The notes: generated by a model from the letters alone, not told the origin. A stretch of DNA of 64,000 bases from Marisediminitalea lipolytica (GCF_001758465.1 NZ_MJIC01000004.1:1-64000); one strand, 5' to 3'. Positions 26,891 to 35,494 are shown, counted from the stretch's first letter. Made by a program: numbers and translations.

Positions 26891-28675
26891 TCACCAATTT
26901 GCTAACAGCACTTTTATTTGTTCTTGCTGGTCTTCGTCAAGTAATGCCAGCAACTGTTCGTCCTTGCTCTCTGCCTTGTCAAAGCATAAATAGTTAAAGG
27001 CCAGTTCATGACAAAGCCGTATGCGCACATTTGTTTTGGAGTCTGAATTCTGACACAAGCGCCAAAGCGTCTGGTTTATTTTACTGGTAAAGCCCCAGCG
27101 CATTAACAGTAATGACGATGCGCCATACAAACACAGGTTATGTTCACCTAAGAGTATGGACTGATAGGTTTCAAAGGTGTCGGCAGTTTGCCACTGTTCG
27201 TAAAAGCGTGCAGCGTCGAGATTTTCAGTATGGAAAATGAGGATTAACGCCAGTGGACCAAATAACATCAGCTGCGAAATAAGAGCGCTGTCCTGGTTAC
27301 TGTATTCCGATCCAAACAGATGCTCAAATAAACGGTTGCTGAGCAACATGGCATCAGTTAATTGCTCTATATCCGGGTGCACGCTTTGAGTGGTCAGGTA
27401 TTGCTGAGCAGCAAACAGTACCGCCAGATTTCTCACATTCTGAACACCCAGGTTCCGCCCGATGGCCTGTTCCGGAGTATGAGGAACGGAGCCATAAACG
27501 GCTTTACTGGCTTTGCCGATAATATGGGCCAGAAATACCGGATCCGGCTCTATTAATTTAACCACGTTACTCACGGTCAGCCTTTCATCTGGCAGATGGA
27601 TAATGTGATTGATGGTCTCCGGCAGGGGAGGCAGTGTTTCGGTAACTTCAATCAGCGCCTGATTACCGCGCTGGAACCGCAGCCTGCTTCCTACTTGTCT
27701 TAGCTGACCAGGGCTGACACCCGTATACTCTTTAAAGCTTCTGTCGAAGGAGCGGCGGTCAGAAAATCCAAGCGCTGCGGCTAATGTGTCTATTTTTTCA
27801 CCGCTGAGTAAGCCGTTGATACTGCGTTCATGAATATGAGATTTTAGCAAAGCGCTGAATGAGAGATTTTCCTGCTTTAACTTACGGCGCAGTGTAGATT
27901 CTGTCATGCCCAGACTTTCGGCAACGGCTTCAGAACGAATTCGGGCCGGGGCATCAAAGCGTTTGAAGGCGTTGAGTAAGTCTTGTTTCAGGCCGGGTGT
28001 TTCTGAGGTTTGTAAATTTTTGGCCAGTACCATTTGTAATTTAGGACTGTAAAAGAACGAGGGAATATTAAGCCATTCGCTGGCAAAAGAGACCGCCATT
28101 TCAGGGCAATGTTCCTGTGGCGGCACAGTACTGACTTCTTTTAACAACCATTCCGGATGAGCACTGACCATCTCTACCTTAGTAAAGTCAAAGTGTCGCC
28201 CTGCCAGATGCCTGAACAACGCCAGCAAAAATGCCACCATAAAGGGTTCCATTTCTCCTTGCGTGCTGGCTTTTATTCGCAGTTCTACCTGCTCTTTATT
28301 GTGTTCAACGCGGATTTTTTCGCCTGGCTCGAACAGAGGAGTGCAGTAGGTTTGAATTGCGGCAAGTGCTGCACTGATATCCTGACACATCGATAAATAA
28401 CAATGGAAACTACCCATCTTATTAAAGTCGAGATAGCCTAACAAAGACTGACTTATACGATGTGGTGTGTCAGTTTGCAGCAGCCTGTGCAGCGTTTCGT
28501 TTAAATGTCCGACCGGGTATTCGCCACTTTCTATAGCACTAAGTGCCTCGAGTATAGCCGCTTCATTTTCTGTAACGAACTCTTTATCCCGTCGTAGTGA
28601 CAACAGAGCACGAGTGACCGCAGACCAGAATGATCCTGTGTAGCTAACCGACATCACAGTAATTGCTATCCTCAT
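26891..28675 (-). CDS. AraC-family regulator fused to an HDOD domain
   Basis: About 594 residues. The N-terminal half resembles the OruR-type arabinose-binding-like domain of AraC regulators. It is followed by an AraC helix-turn-helix (about 226-325, with SLGMTESTLRRKLKQENLSF and ALGFSDRRSFDRSFKEYTG). The C-terminal third (about 350-540) is an HDOD domain, recognised by LPPLPETINHII, EPDPVFLAHIIGKAS and GVQNVRNLAVLFAAQQYL. Ordinary AraC proteins end after the helix-turn-helix, so this is an unusual signalling fusion. The start is uncertain: ATG 28675, ATG 28654 or TTG 28726, none with a good Shine-Dalgarno. The ligand and targets are unknown. It may be cotranscribed with tmcA. Confidence 0.85.
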   Translation of the reverse strand: MRIAITVMSVSYTGSFWSAVTRALLSLRRDKEFVTENEAAILEALSAIESGEYPVGHLNETLHRLLQTDTPHRISQSLLGYLDFNKMGSFHCYLSMCQDISAALAAIQTYCTPLFEPGEKIRVEHNKEQVELRIKASTQGEMEPFMVAFLLALFRHLAGRHFDFTKVEMVSAHPEWLLKEVSTVPPQEHCPEMAVSFASEWLNIPSFFYSPKLQMVLAKNLQTSETPGLKQDLLNAFKRFDAPARIRSEAVAESLGMTESTLRRKLKQENLSFSALLKSHIHERSINGLLSGEKIDTLAAALGFSDRRSFDRSFKEYTGVSPGQLRQVGSRLRFQRGNQALIEVTETLPPLPETINHIIHLPDERLTVSNVVKLIEPDPVFLAHIIGKASKAVYGSVPHTPEQAIGRNLGVQNVRNLAVLFAAQQYLTTQSVHPDIEQLTDAMLLSNRLFEHLFGSEYSNQDSALISQLMLFGPLALILIFHTENLDAARFYEQWQTADTFETYQSILLGEHNLCLYGASSLLLMRWGFTSKINQTLWRLCQNSDSKTNVRIRLCHELAFNYLCFDKAESKDEQLLALLDEDQQEQIKVLLANW

Positions 28676-28805
28676 TAATAACTTAAGCTTAGATATGACT
28701 GTTGACCATGAGAGCGCTTTAGTCAAACAAAAATGTCCTAAAGGATGATAACAAGTGTCCTAGTTAAGGCTGAAGGGTTTATTTATCATTAACTTATACT
28801 AAGTT

Positions 28806-29008
28806 TGACCGAAAATACCTTCGATTAAATTAGTAAATTAAAATGTCTCATTTGTTTTGAGCTTAACCGGGTAAACGTGCCAACCGCATTTTGTTTGTCT
28901 TACCGGTTAAGGTCATAACAGGTCAGCGCCGTCACCGCTGGCCTGTACCGCTCTTATTCCGGGAGCAAATAAACAAACGCCCATCCCGTCACGATGGGCG
29001 TTTTTCTT
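28806..29008 (+). ncRNA. Candidate structured small RNA with twin CCGTCAC loops (ends approximate)
   Basis: The gap between the divergent AraC-HDOD gene and the thiamine operon contains three hairpins with no open frame. The first pairs 28862-28870 with 28903-28911. The second is a 10-bp stem, 28919-28928 with 28936-28945. The third is a perfect 11-bp stem, 28975-28985 with 28993-29003, followed by TTCTT: an intrinsic terminator with no gene before it. The second and third loops are the identical heptamer CCGTCAC. A TATACT -10-like box lies at 28795-28800, but its -35 is poor. No known RNA family is recognised, and the start is a guess. Confidence 0.4.
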
Positions 29009-29112
29009 ATCAGTTCGTTTTTTTCTTTTGCCAGCATAGCTCAACTGTAACTATTACGAGTTGCAAATCCTGCTGAGCTTGATAGACTCCGTCGCGCATT
29101 ATTAATGCGTTT

Positions 29113-29194
29113 GCCAAGGGGTGCCGTTACCGGCTGAGATCCACTGCGTGGGAACCCTTAAACCTGATCCGGATAATACCGGCGTAGGGATGGT
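29113..29194 (+). promoter_or_regulatory. TPP (thiamine pyrophosphate) riboswitch
   Basis: The aptamer shows the conserved THI elements in order: GGGGTGCC, GGCTGAGAT, GGGAACCC, ACCTGATCCGGATAATACC and GGCGTAGGGA. P1 closes GCCA (29113-29116) with TGGT (29191-29194). A plausible promoter (TTGCAA 29061, TAGACT 29083) lies upstream. It controls the receptor-permease-kinase operon that follows. Confidence 0.95.
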
Positions 29195-29225
29195 TACAAT
29201 CAAGCCTCATCACCTGCCGTTAAAG

Positions 29226-29259
29226 CCGGATCTTTTGGCCATTTTTGCACAAGAGATCC
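29226..29259 (+). promoter_or_regulatory. Riboswitch expression platform: Shine-Dalgarno sequestering hairpin
   Basis: GGATCTTTT (29228-29236) can pair with AAGAGATCC (29251-29259), nine pairs with one G-U. This buries the Shine-Dalgarno AAGAGA, which lies 6 bases before the receptor ATG. CCGGATC (29226-29232) is also perfectly complementary to GATCCGG inside the aptamer (29166-29172), so the two pairings exclude each other. This implies translational shut-off when TPP is bound. Confidence 0.65.
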
Positions 29260-29262
29260 AGT

Positions 29263-31332
29263 ATGAAATTAGTTAAAAGTCGTTTTCCTTTATCCATTTT
29301 AAGTTTATGTTGCAGTGCGTTGGTCGCTGCAGAAGATGCCAGCGTAGAGAAGATCATCGTTTACGGTGATTTCCAGCAAAGCTCGTTAGCACAGCTCAGT
29401 GCCAGTGCCTCAATTCTTGAAGCGGAGCGACTGCAAAGTCGTCCAGCTGAACATATCGAAGATATTTTGCGTATTGCCCCCAATGTGAATTTTTCCAGTG
29501 GCGCCTCCAGAGGACGCTTTGTGCAAATTCGCGGTATTGGTGAGCGCAGTCAGTATGCCGAGCCAATCAACCCCTCGGTCAGTATCATGGTCGACGATTT
29601 CGACTTTGCCGGATTAGGTGCTGCTGCCCTACTGTTTGATACCCAGCAGGTCGAGATTTTCCGAGGCCCTCAGGCAACCGTTTTTGGTGCCGGCGCACTG
29701 GCTGGCGCAGTATTAATTAAATCTACCGAAGCCGATGCAGAACAGGCCGATTTTGTTAAGTTATCAGCAGCTACTAAAAACAGCTACCAGTTTGAAGTCG
29801 GTAAAAGCGTCAGCTTAAGTGATGCGCTTACGGTGCGGGGCGCGGCGATACATAACCAGAGTGATGGTTTTGTTCACAATAGTTATTTACAGCGTGACGA
29901 TACCAATAACATCGATGAAAGCGCTGTGCGACTGGCCGCTAAATATGCCTATTCTGATGATGTTGAGCTAAAGCTCGCTTATCGCTGGTACGATATCGAC
30001 AACGGTTTTGATGCTTTTACTCTGGATAACATTCGCGAGACGCTGTCGGATGAACCCGGCTTTGATCGTCAGCAAACACAAGCCGTCAGTGCGAATTTGC
30101 TTACCCGCCTGGAAGGTGGAGACATGCACTTTATCTTCACCCATGCCAGTCATGATTTAGGCTATGGCTACGATGAAGACTGGACCTTTGAGGGATTTCA
30201 CCCCTGGGGCTACACATCGACCGATTACTACTACCGCGAAGTAGACAGTGATACGGTGGAGGTTCGTTTGGTGAGCGCTGACAAGTGGGCGTTGTTTAAC
30301 GATACCACGTCCTGGGTAATTGGTGGCCGGATTAAAAACAATCAGGAAGACCTGTTGCGCCAGTATACCTATGCAGATGGTGATTTTGTCAGTCGTTATC
30401 AGCCCGTGACCAAAGCCGTTTATGGCCAGTTGGACAGCCAGTTAACTGATGACTTGCAACTGTCCTTTGCATTACGGGCGGAGAATTACGACTTCACCTA
30501 CAGCGACAATCAGGGGATGACCGGAAAGCATGATTCCACCATGCTGGGCGGCAAACTTGCGCTGAGTTATCAGTTTGGCCAGCAGATGGCTTATGTCAGC
30601 GTGTCACGGGGGTTTAAAGGCGCGGGTATCAATCCGGCGCAAAACGTGACCGCTAACAGTCGCTTCTACGATGAGGAATACAACTGGAATTACGAGGCCG
30701 GCCTGAAAGGGCGAATTGGTGATTCGCTGACGTCTCGCATCGCGGTTTTCGTTATGAAACGGGAAGACACCCAGATCAGTGATTATGAATTGCAGTACAG
30801 AGAAGACGGTTCGGCAGAGTTTATCGATATTATTAAAAATGCCGACCTGGGTACCAATCAGGGATTTGAAGCCGAATTAAGCTGGCAAGCGCTGGACAAC
30901 TGGTCTGTCAGCCTGTCTGCGGGTTATCTGGATGCGTATTTTGAAGATTACACTCGTGCCGATGGTACAAGGGTAGCCAGACAACAGCAGGCCCAGGCGC
31001 CAAAATATACCGCCAATGTGTTTAGCCAGCTGTATTTAACCGATGCGTTACGGTGGAATGTGGAGTTGGATTATACCGACCGCTACCGCTTTTCTGATGG
31101 TCACAATGTGAGCGCACCGTCCCGCGTTTTACTGCATACTCAGCTAAGCTGGCAGGTTGAGCAGCAGTGGCAAGTGCAGCTGTGGATAAATAATGCGTTG
31201 AATAAAACCTTCTACACCCGTGGTTTTGGCGGTTTCAGTAACGACCCGCGCGATTATTATGCGTTTGAAGAGCCCTACTATCAGTTGGGGAATGGTCGTC
31301 AGACTGGCGTTACCCTGCGTTATCAGTTTTAG
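29263..31332 (+). CDS. TonB-dependent receptor of the thiamine operon
   Basis: A 689-residue outer-membrane receptor with a signal peptide (about 1-23, ending SALVAAED), a TonB-box-like EKIIVYG (about 28-34), a plug domain with FRGPQATVFGAGALAGAVLIK (about 128-148) and a barrel ending in aromatic GVTLRYQF. The ATG at 29263 is supported by AAGAGA six bases upstream and by the riboswitch geometry; an in-frame TTG at 29245 is less likely. Control by a TPP riboswitch and cotranscription with a PnuT-like permease point to thiamine or a thiamine precursor as ligand (inference). Confidence 0.93.
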   Translation: MKLVKSRFPLSILSLCCSALVAAEDASVEKIIVYGDFQQSSLAQLSASASILEAERLQSRPAEHIEDILRIAPNVNFSSGASRGRFVQIRGIGERSQYAEPINPSVSIMVDDFDFAGLGAAALLFDTQQVEIFRGPQATVFGAGALAGAVLIKSTEADAEQADFVKLSAATKNSYQFEVGKSVSLSDALTVRGAAIHNQSDGFVHNSYLQRDDTNNIDESAVRLAAKYAYSDDVELKLAYRWYDIDNGFDAFTLDNIRETLSDEPGFDRQQTQAVSANLLTRLEGGDMHFIFTHASHDLGYGYDEDWTFEGFHPWGYTSTDYYYREVDSDTVEVRLVSADKWALFNDTTSWVIGGRIKNNQEDLLRQYTYADGDFVSRYQPVTKAVYGQLDSQLTDDLQLSFALRAENYDFTYSDNQGMTGKHDSTMLGGKLALSYQFGQQMAYVSVSRGFKGAGINPAQNVTANSRFYDEEYNWNYEAGLKGRIGDSLTSRIAVFVMKREDTQISDYELQYREDGSAEFIDIIKNADLGTNQGFEAELSWQALDNWSVSLSAGYLDAYFEDYTRADGTRVARQQQAQAPKYTANVFSQLYLTDALRWNVELDYTDRYRFSDGHNVSAPSRVLLHTQLSWQVEQQWQVQLWINNALNKTFYTRGFGGFSNDPRDYYAFEEPYYQLGNGRQTGVTLRYQF

Positions 31333-31341
31333 GAGAACACT

Positions 31342-31596
31342 ATGCAAGTAATGGTTGAATTATCGCTGTACCCTCTGGTTAACGATTATATCCCGCCGAT
31401 CAAAGCCTTTATTGAAAGGCTTAACAGCTATGCTGAACTAACGGTAACTACCTGTTCTACCAGTACGCAGGTACATGGCGAGTACACACAGGTAATGACC
31501 ATTTTAGGTCAGGAAATGCAGCGTACTCACGAAGAGGTTGGCCAGGCAATTTTTGTCGCCAAGTTTCTTAACTTTGATGCCATGAGCAGTAAATAG
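31342..31596 (+). CDS. Small thiamine-binding protein (MTH1187/YkoF-like)
   Basis: An 84-residue protein with the MTH1187/YkoF-type ferredoxin-like fold signature: MVELSLYPL at the start, then YIPPIKAFIERLNSY and TCSTSTQVHGEYTQVM. Family members bind thiamine or its pyrimidine half. AGGAG lies 6 bases before the ATG, and the gene is 9 bases after the receptor. It has no signal peptide, so it should be cytoplasmic. The riboswitch context makes thiamine the probable ligand, but transport chaperone and ligand sensor are both possible. Confidence 0.75.
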   Translation: MQVMVELSLYPLVNDYIPPIKAFIERLNSYAELTVTTCSTSTQVHGEYTQVMTILGQEMQRTHEEVGQAIFVAKFLNFDAMSSK

Positions 31597-31604
31597 GGCA
31601 GGGT

Positions 31605-32216
31605 ATGGAGCAGTCGCTTTCGCGCTTTGTTGAACAGGTACTTGCTACCTCGGTGCCTGAGTGGCTGGCTGTCATTCTGGCGATTGCCTACGTGCTGCTG
31701 GCCGCCCGGCAAAGTGCCTGGTGCTGGGCGGCAGCGCTTGCCAGTACGGCTATTTATACCTGGCTTTTCTGGCAGGTCGCGTTACCTTTTCAGTCGGTGC
31801 TCAATTTCTTTTATATGATCATGGCTGTTTATGGCTACTGGCAGTGGCATCATCAGCCCGGGCAGACGCGGTCGATTCAGTCCTGGCCTTTAAGCTGGCA
31901 TCTGGCCACTGTGTTCGGCTTGACGGCGGTTGCTGTGGTGCTGGGGAAACTGGCAGCTTCTCAGTTTAATGGTGAGTATCTGTGGCTTGATGCAGCGATA
32001 AACGTGTTTAGTGTCGCCACAACGTTTATGGTTGCTCATAAAGTACTGCAAAACTGGCTGTACTGGCTGGTGATTAATACGGCCGCTGTGTTCCTTTACT
32101 GGCAAAGCGGGCTTATTCTGTCGGCGTGTTTGTTTTTAGGGTACGTTGGGTTTTCGTTATACGGATATAGTCAGTGGAAACGGGAATGGTCAGGACGTTA
32201 TCAAACCAGCAACTAG
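31605..32216 (+). CDS. pnuT: PnuC-family permease, probable thiamine transporter PnuT
   Basis: A 203-residue inner-membrane protein with about seven hydrophobic helices (for example LAVILAIAYVLLAAR near the start and FLGYVGFSLYGYSQW at the end), the size and pattern of PnuC transporters. PnuC imports nicotinamide riboside, but paralogues in TPP-riboswitch operons transport thiamine and are called PnuT. The operon assigns it to thiamine. It is 8 bases after the YkoF-like gene and overlaps the kinase gene by 31 bases. Confidence 0.85.
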   Translation: MEQSLSRFVEQVLATSVPEWLAVILAIAYVLLAARQSAWCWAAALASTAIYTWLFWQVALPFQSVLNFFYMIMAVYGYWQWHHQPGQTRSIQSWPLSWHLATVFGLTAVAVVLGKLAASQFNGEYLWLDAAINVFSVATTFMVAHKVLQNWLYWLVINTAAVFLYWQSGLILSACLFLGYVGFSLYGYSQWKREWSGRYQTSN

Positions 32217-32971
32217 TTGCTTATATCAACGCTGTATGTAACAACAGTGGCAAAGCTCTGAGCTTTGAGCCGGTTCGGCAGGGGCTGGCGAATAATGTGT
32301 TTAAAGCTTCTGACGGACAGTCGGCCTGGGCGGTTAAACTGCTGGGGCGTGGCGATTTCAATACGGTGGATTACCCGTCAGTGTTGCAACTGCAGGGGCA
32401 ACTGGCGGAGTCTGGGTTAGCACCAAAAGTGGTTGCTTTTGAGCCAGCGCTGCGGATCTGGATAGAACAGTGGATTGAAACACCTGTGGCCGAAGCGGGG
32501 CCGGTTAATGTGCAATTGCTGGCAGAGGCGTTAGCGCGGATCCATGCCTGTAAAGTCGCTTCACCGACGTTGGCATTGTTACCTTGCTGGCAACATTATA
32601 TTGAGCAACTGGCAGGTAAAACGGCGCAAGAATTTGCCAGCGAAAGGGACACGCTGGTGGCGGTGATCTCTCAGTACAGTCATTACCAGGATTTCTGTTT
32701 TTGCCACAACGATTTGTCCTTCGCCCATCTGGTCGGGGAGCAGCACCAACTGATTGTGGATTGGGAATACGCTGCTACCGGCAATCGTTATTTTGATTTA
32801 GCGTCCTGTGCCATCATCAACGAGCTTAACGAAGGTGAGAGGATGGCACTGTGCCGGGCTTATGCCAAACTTGCTGATTTATCCGTCGAAAAAGTCACGG
32901 CCAGCCTGATAGCCTTTTTGCCCGTGGTCGACTTTACCAATCGATTGTGGACGGCAGCGGCGATAAAATAA
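32186..32971 (+). CDS. Aminoglycoside-phosphotransferase-fold kinase, probable thiamine kinase
   Basis: A 261-residue kinase of the choline kinase/APH fold. The catalytic loop is CHNDLSFAHLV (Brenner-type HxDLxxxN with His in place of the usual Asn) and the metal site is IVDWEYAATGNRYFDLA. Start ATG 32186 is favoured over GTG 32174 by GGAA spacing. As the last gene of a TPP-riboswitch operon with an uptake system, it most likely phosphorylates salvaged thiamine to thiamine monophosphate, like ThiK. The substitution of the loop Asn is worth noting. Confidence 0.75.
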   Translation: MVRTLSNQQLVAYINAVCNNSGKALSFEPVRQGLANNVFKASDGQSAWAVKLLGRGDFNTVDYPSVLQLQGQLAESGLAPKVVAFEPALRIWIEQWIETPVAEAGPVNVQLLAEALARIHACKVASPTLALLPCWQHYIEQLAGKTAQEFASERDTLVAVISQYSHYQDFCFCHNDLSFAHLVGEQHQLIVDWEYAATGNRYFDLASCAIINELNEGERMALCRAYAKLADLSVEKVTASLIAFLPVVDFTNRLWTAAAIK

Positions 32972-33070
32972 CAAAAGCGACTATTATTTGCGCGCTTAAA
33001 CAGGTTTTTATTTATTTCGTTGAAAAACACTTTACCTTTGATCCGGCATACGTATAATTCACAGCGCGCT

Positions 33071-33147
33071 AGGGGTGTAGTTCGAATTGGTAGAACAGCG
33101 GTCTCCAAAACCGATGGTTGGGGGTTCGAGTCCCTCCACCCCTGCCA
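33071..33147 (+). tRNA. trnW: tRNA-Trp (CCA anticodon)
   Basis: A 77-nt cloverleaf. The acceptor stem AGGGGTG pairs with CACCCCT, the anticodon loop CTCCAAA has CCA, the T-arm is GGGGGTTCGAGTCCCTC, the discriminator is G and CCA is encoded. It lies 62 bases before holD, so cotranscription is possible. Confidence 0.97.
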
Positions 33148-33209
33148 CTTTCCCTTCTTTTCTGATATGCTCCGTTCATCATTATTCACTGATATGTTTA
33201 AAGCCTGAT

Positions 33210-33644
33210 ATGACTTTTGCGTTAACGGATTATCAAATAGCGGCGCTTCAGGAAATGCAAATTCCAGTGTGGCAACGCCAGGAAACACGGCTTGAAAAAT
33301 CGCCTGACAGCCCCGTTGTTAATCCAGAAAAAATGCATAAACCGGTTTCCCAGGATACCGCTCGCTCACATTTGCAACGGTTAAAAGAAAGTGTTTCGTC
33401 GCCAGCGCCAGTGACTCCGGTGACAGAGAAAGCGCAGCCAGTGATGTATACCGAAGCCGATTACCCGCTGTTTTTTGCCGATCTGCATCAGGCTTTAGCG
33501 TCGCTTAATATACCTGTTAAGCAAGTAAAAGCGGGTGATGTTATTGCTGTTACGGCTACGGAGATAACTCTGCCGGTAATCCCTGCAAAACTCACCGCAC
33601 AACACAAAAAGCAGCTCTGGCAGGCCCTGTGCAATCGGAACTGA
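33210..33644 (+). CDS. holD: DNA polymerase III psi subunit (HolD-like)
   Basis: A 144-residue protein. Its N-terminal LTDYQIAALQEMQIPVWQR and C-terminal LTAQHKKQLWQALC parallel the start and end of E. coli HolD, which links the clamp loader to SSB through HolC. The middle is low-complexity (Pro/Ser/Val, about 35-80), as expected for this poorly conserved family. The gene order holD-rimI is conserved in gammaproteobacteria and is the strongest support. The ATG is at 33210. It overlaps rimI by 16 bases. Confidence 0.72.
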   Translation: MTFALTDYQIAALQEMQIPVWQRQETRLEKSPDSPVVNPEKMHKPVSQDTARSHLQRLKESVSSPAPVTPVTEKAQPVMYTEADYPLFFADLHQALASLNIPVKQVKAGDVIAVTATEITLPVIPAKLTAQHKKQLWQALCNRN

Positions 33645-34108
33645 ACATAAATTCACTTGAAATTTGTCAGGCTGGGCCAGCCTCGGCAGGCGATGCTTAT
33701 CCTATCCATTGTGAAGCTCAGTATGCGCCCTGGAGTGAGTCGACTTTTCTGGACTGCACTACGCCGCCCTATGAATGTTGGTTAATGAAACACGAAGGGC
33801 AGGTTGTAGGTTATGCCATTTTACTGATTGTGCTGGATGAGGTAACGCTGATGGATATTGCCATTAGCCAATCACAGCGTGGTCTGGGTGCCGGTAAAGC
33901 GCTGCTGAACTTTGTGATTGAACGGTGTCGACAGCTCAATGCGAGATGCTGCTTTCTTGAAGTCAGAGAGTCCAACGTGGTAGCGCAGCAGCTCTATTTA
34001 CGCAGCGGCTTTACTCAATTAGAGCGACGCAAAGGCTATTACCCTACCGCCGAAGGGCGCGAAGACGCGCTGATGATGTGGCTGCAGCTAGACGCTGCAG
34101 CACAATAA
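33629..34108 (+). CDS. rimI: Ribosomal protein S18 alanine N-acetyltransferase
   Basis: A GNAT enzyme that acetylates the N-terminus of S18. The 159 residues contain the acetyl-CoA loop SQRGLGAGKALLNFV (about 88-102) and the family-typical LEVRESNVVAQQLYLRSGF (about 113-131) followed by RRKGYY. Translation begins at GTG 33629 inside the holD end. It converges with the FadL-type gene, 12 bases between stop codons, with no obvious terminator. Confidence 0.92.
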   Translation: MQSELNINSLEICQAGPASAGDAYPIHCEAQYAPWSESTFLDCTTPPYECWLMKHEGQVVGYAILLIVLDEVTLMDIAISQSQRGLGAGKALLNFVIERCRQLNARCCFLEVRESNVVAQQLYLRSGFTQLERRKGYYPTAEGREDALMMWLQLDAAAQ

Positions 34109-34120
34109 GCGTCATTCGAC

Positions 34121-35461
34121 CTAAAAATCCATGCTCGCAAACAGCACAAAAGCGTGTTTCTTCGCTCTTGAGATATCCTGCGTATCGTTGGGCGGGTAGA
34201 GTGGAAAGCCAAACACGGATTCAACAAATCGCACGTCAGAGTAACGTACGTTACCACTGCCTTCTTTAACATAAAAACCAACTCGATAGGGGTAGTCATA
34301 AACTTTCGATTTATAGGCAATACTTACCCCATTAATATCGATATCCTCAACCCGTTGATAGGCTTCGTTGGTATCGATGTCGCCATTTGAGTTATCAGTG
34401 AAAAAGGCAACCTGAACTGCAGAGTCCGCGGTGAGTTTAAACTCCAATCCAACGGAGTAGTTAGTTACAGTCTGCAGGTTTAAGGTGTCAGCCAGCGGGA
34501 TAGCCTCCTGGTAGGAAAGGTCATCAACGGAAGTGTAGTAATCAACCTGTGCTGATAAGGTAACTCTTTCAAACTCTTTACTCACACCAAGCGAAAACTG
34601 ATGAGGATATTTTTGTTTATTATTGCTGGTGGATAGAAACATTGTCGCCGAAGTAGCATAAGGATTCATTGCTAATACCATCGGTGCCGTTATCCGACTG
34701 GAAGACTCAAATTCCCTGTGGAAGGATATTTGATGTGAGTAAGTAAGCCCGATATTAATCAGGTTGCTTTTCCACAATAGACCGAGTGTCGGTTCTACAA
34801 GGTACTGTTCTTCTGTGATGCGCTGCCTGGCATTAAAGCCGGTAGATGTTCCGCCGTATTCGGCAGGTAACGTATATATTCCGCCCGAACCCTGGGAAGT
34901 AATAAGATCTTTATAAATAAAAGACAGTGTAAAGCCGACCGATAACGAATCAGACAATTCGTATGCGAGCGAACCGCCGATTTTATAACCGGCACTATCC
35001 AAATCATAATCTACAAATTCCACCACATCTTGCGGGATTTGCTGAATTTCCATGGTGTAAGTAGCTTCTGAAGTAGATCGCTCCTGACTAAAATCGAGTA
35101 CAGTAAAAAATGTACCATATGATAGTTTATTATTCTGAGAGCTTAGTCCGATAAAACCAGGAACCACGGAGAATGAAGAACGTTTAAGATCAGAGCCATC
35201 GGTAAAAACGCCGAGAAACTCGGTATCTTCAAAGGCAAGCGTGTTTACCGAGGCTGACTTGGTGGCTTTCTGAAAAGCCAGACCCGCCGGATTGTAATGC
35301 ATGGCCGATAAGTCATCCGCAATGGATGCATAGGCGCCACCAAAGCCGATGGCTTTACCCCCAACTAACAAGTTGCCGTAGTGATACTGATCAGCATGGA
35401 CAGCTGACGACGCGAAAATCATCAGGCTGCTACATAGCCCTGCTAATTTTACTGACTTCAT
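34121..35461 (-). CDS. FadL/OmpP1/TodX-type outer-membrane transporter
   Basis: A 446-residue barrel of the FadL family, which imports hydrophobic molecules such as long-chain fatty acids or aromatics. A signal peptide (about 1-23, ending SSAVHAD) is followed by the family hallmark N-terminal region GGKAIGFGGAYASIADDLSAMHYNPAGLAF (about 34-63), here split only for description. The C-terminus ends in aromatic FVLFASMDF. It is divergent from an AraC regulator and next to the hydroxycinnamate module, so an aromatic substrate is an attractive but unproven guess. A perfect palindrome lies 34 bases upstream. Confidence 0.88.
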   Translation of the reverse strand: MKSVKLAGLCSSLMIFASSAVHADQYHYGNLLVGGKAIGFGGAYASIADDLSAMHYNPAGLAFQKATKSASVNTLAFEDTEFLGVFTDGSDLKRSSFSVVPGFIGLSSQNNKLSYGTFFTVLDFSQERSTSEATYTMEIQQIPQDVVEFVDYDLDSAGYKIGGSLAYELSDSLSVGFTLSFIYKDLITSQGSGGIYTLPAEYGGTSTGFNARQRITEEQYLVEPTLGLLWKSNLINIGLTYSHQISFHREFESSSRITAPMVLAMNPYATSATMFLSTSNNKQKYPHQFSLGVSKEFERVTLSAQVDYYTSVDDLSYQEAIPLADTLNLQTVTNYSVGLEFKLTADSAVQVAFFTDNSNGDIDTNEAYQRVEDIDINGVSIAYKSKVYDYPYRVGFYVKEGSGNVRYSDVRFVESVFGFPLYPPNDTQDISRAKKHAFVLFASMDF

Positions 35462-35494
35462 ATAATACTTCCCTAAAACACCATTTTTATATTA

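Noticed and set aside
29245..29262. TTG 29245 as the start of the thiamine receptor
   Set aside because: It would place the start inside the riboswitch platform; ATG 29263 has a spaced Shine-Dalgarno that the switch sequesters.
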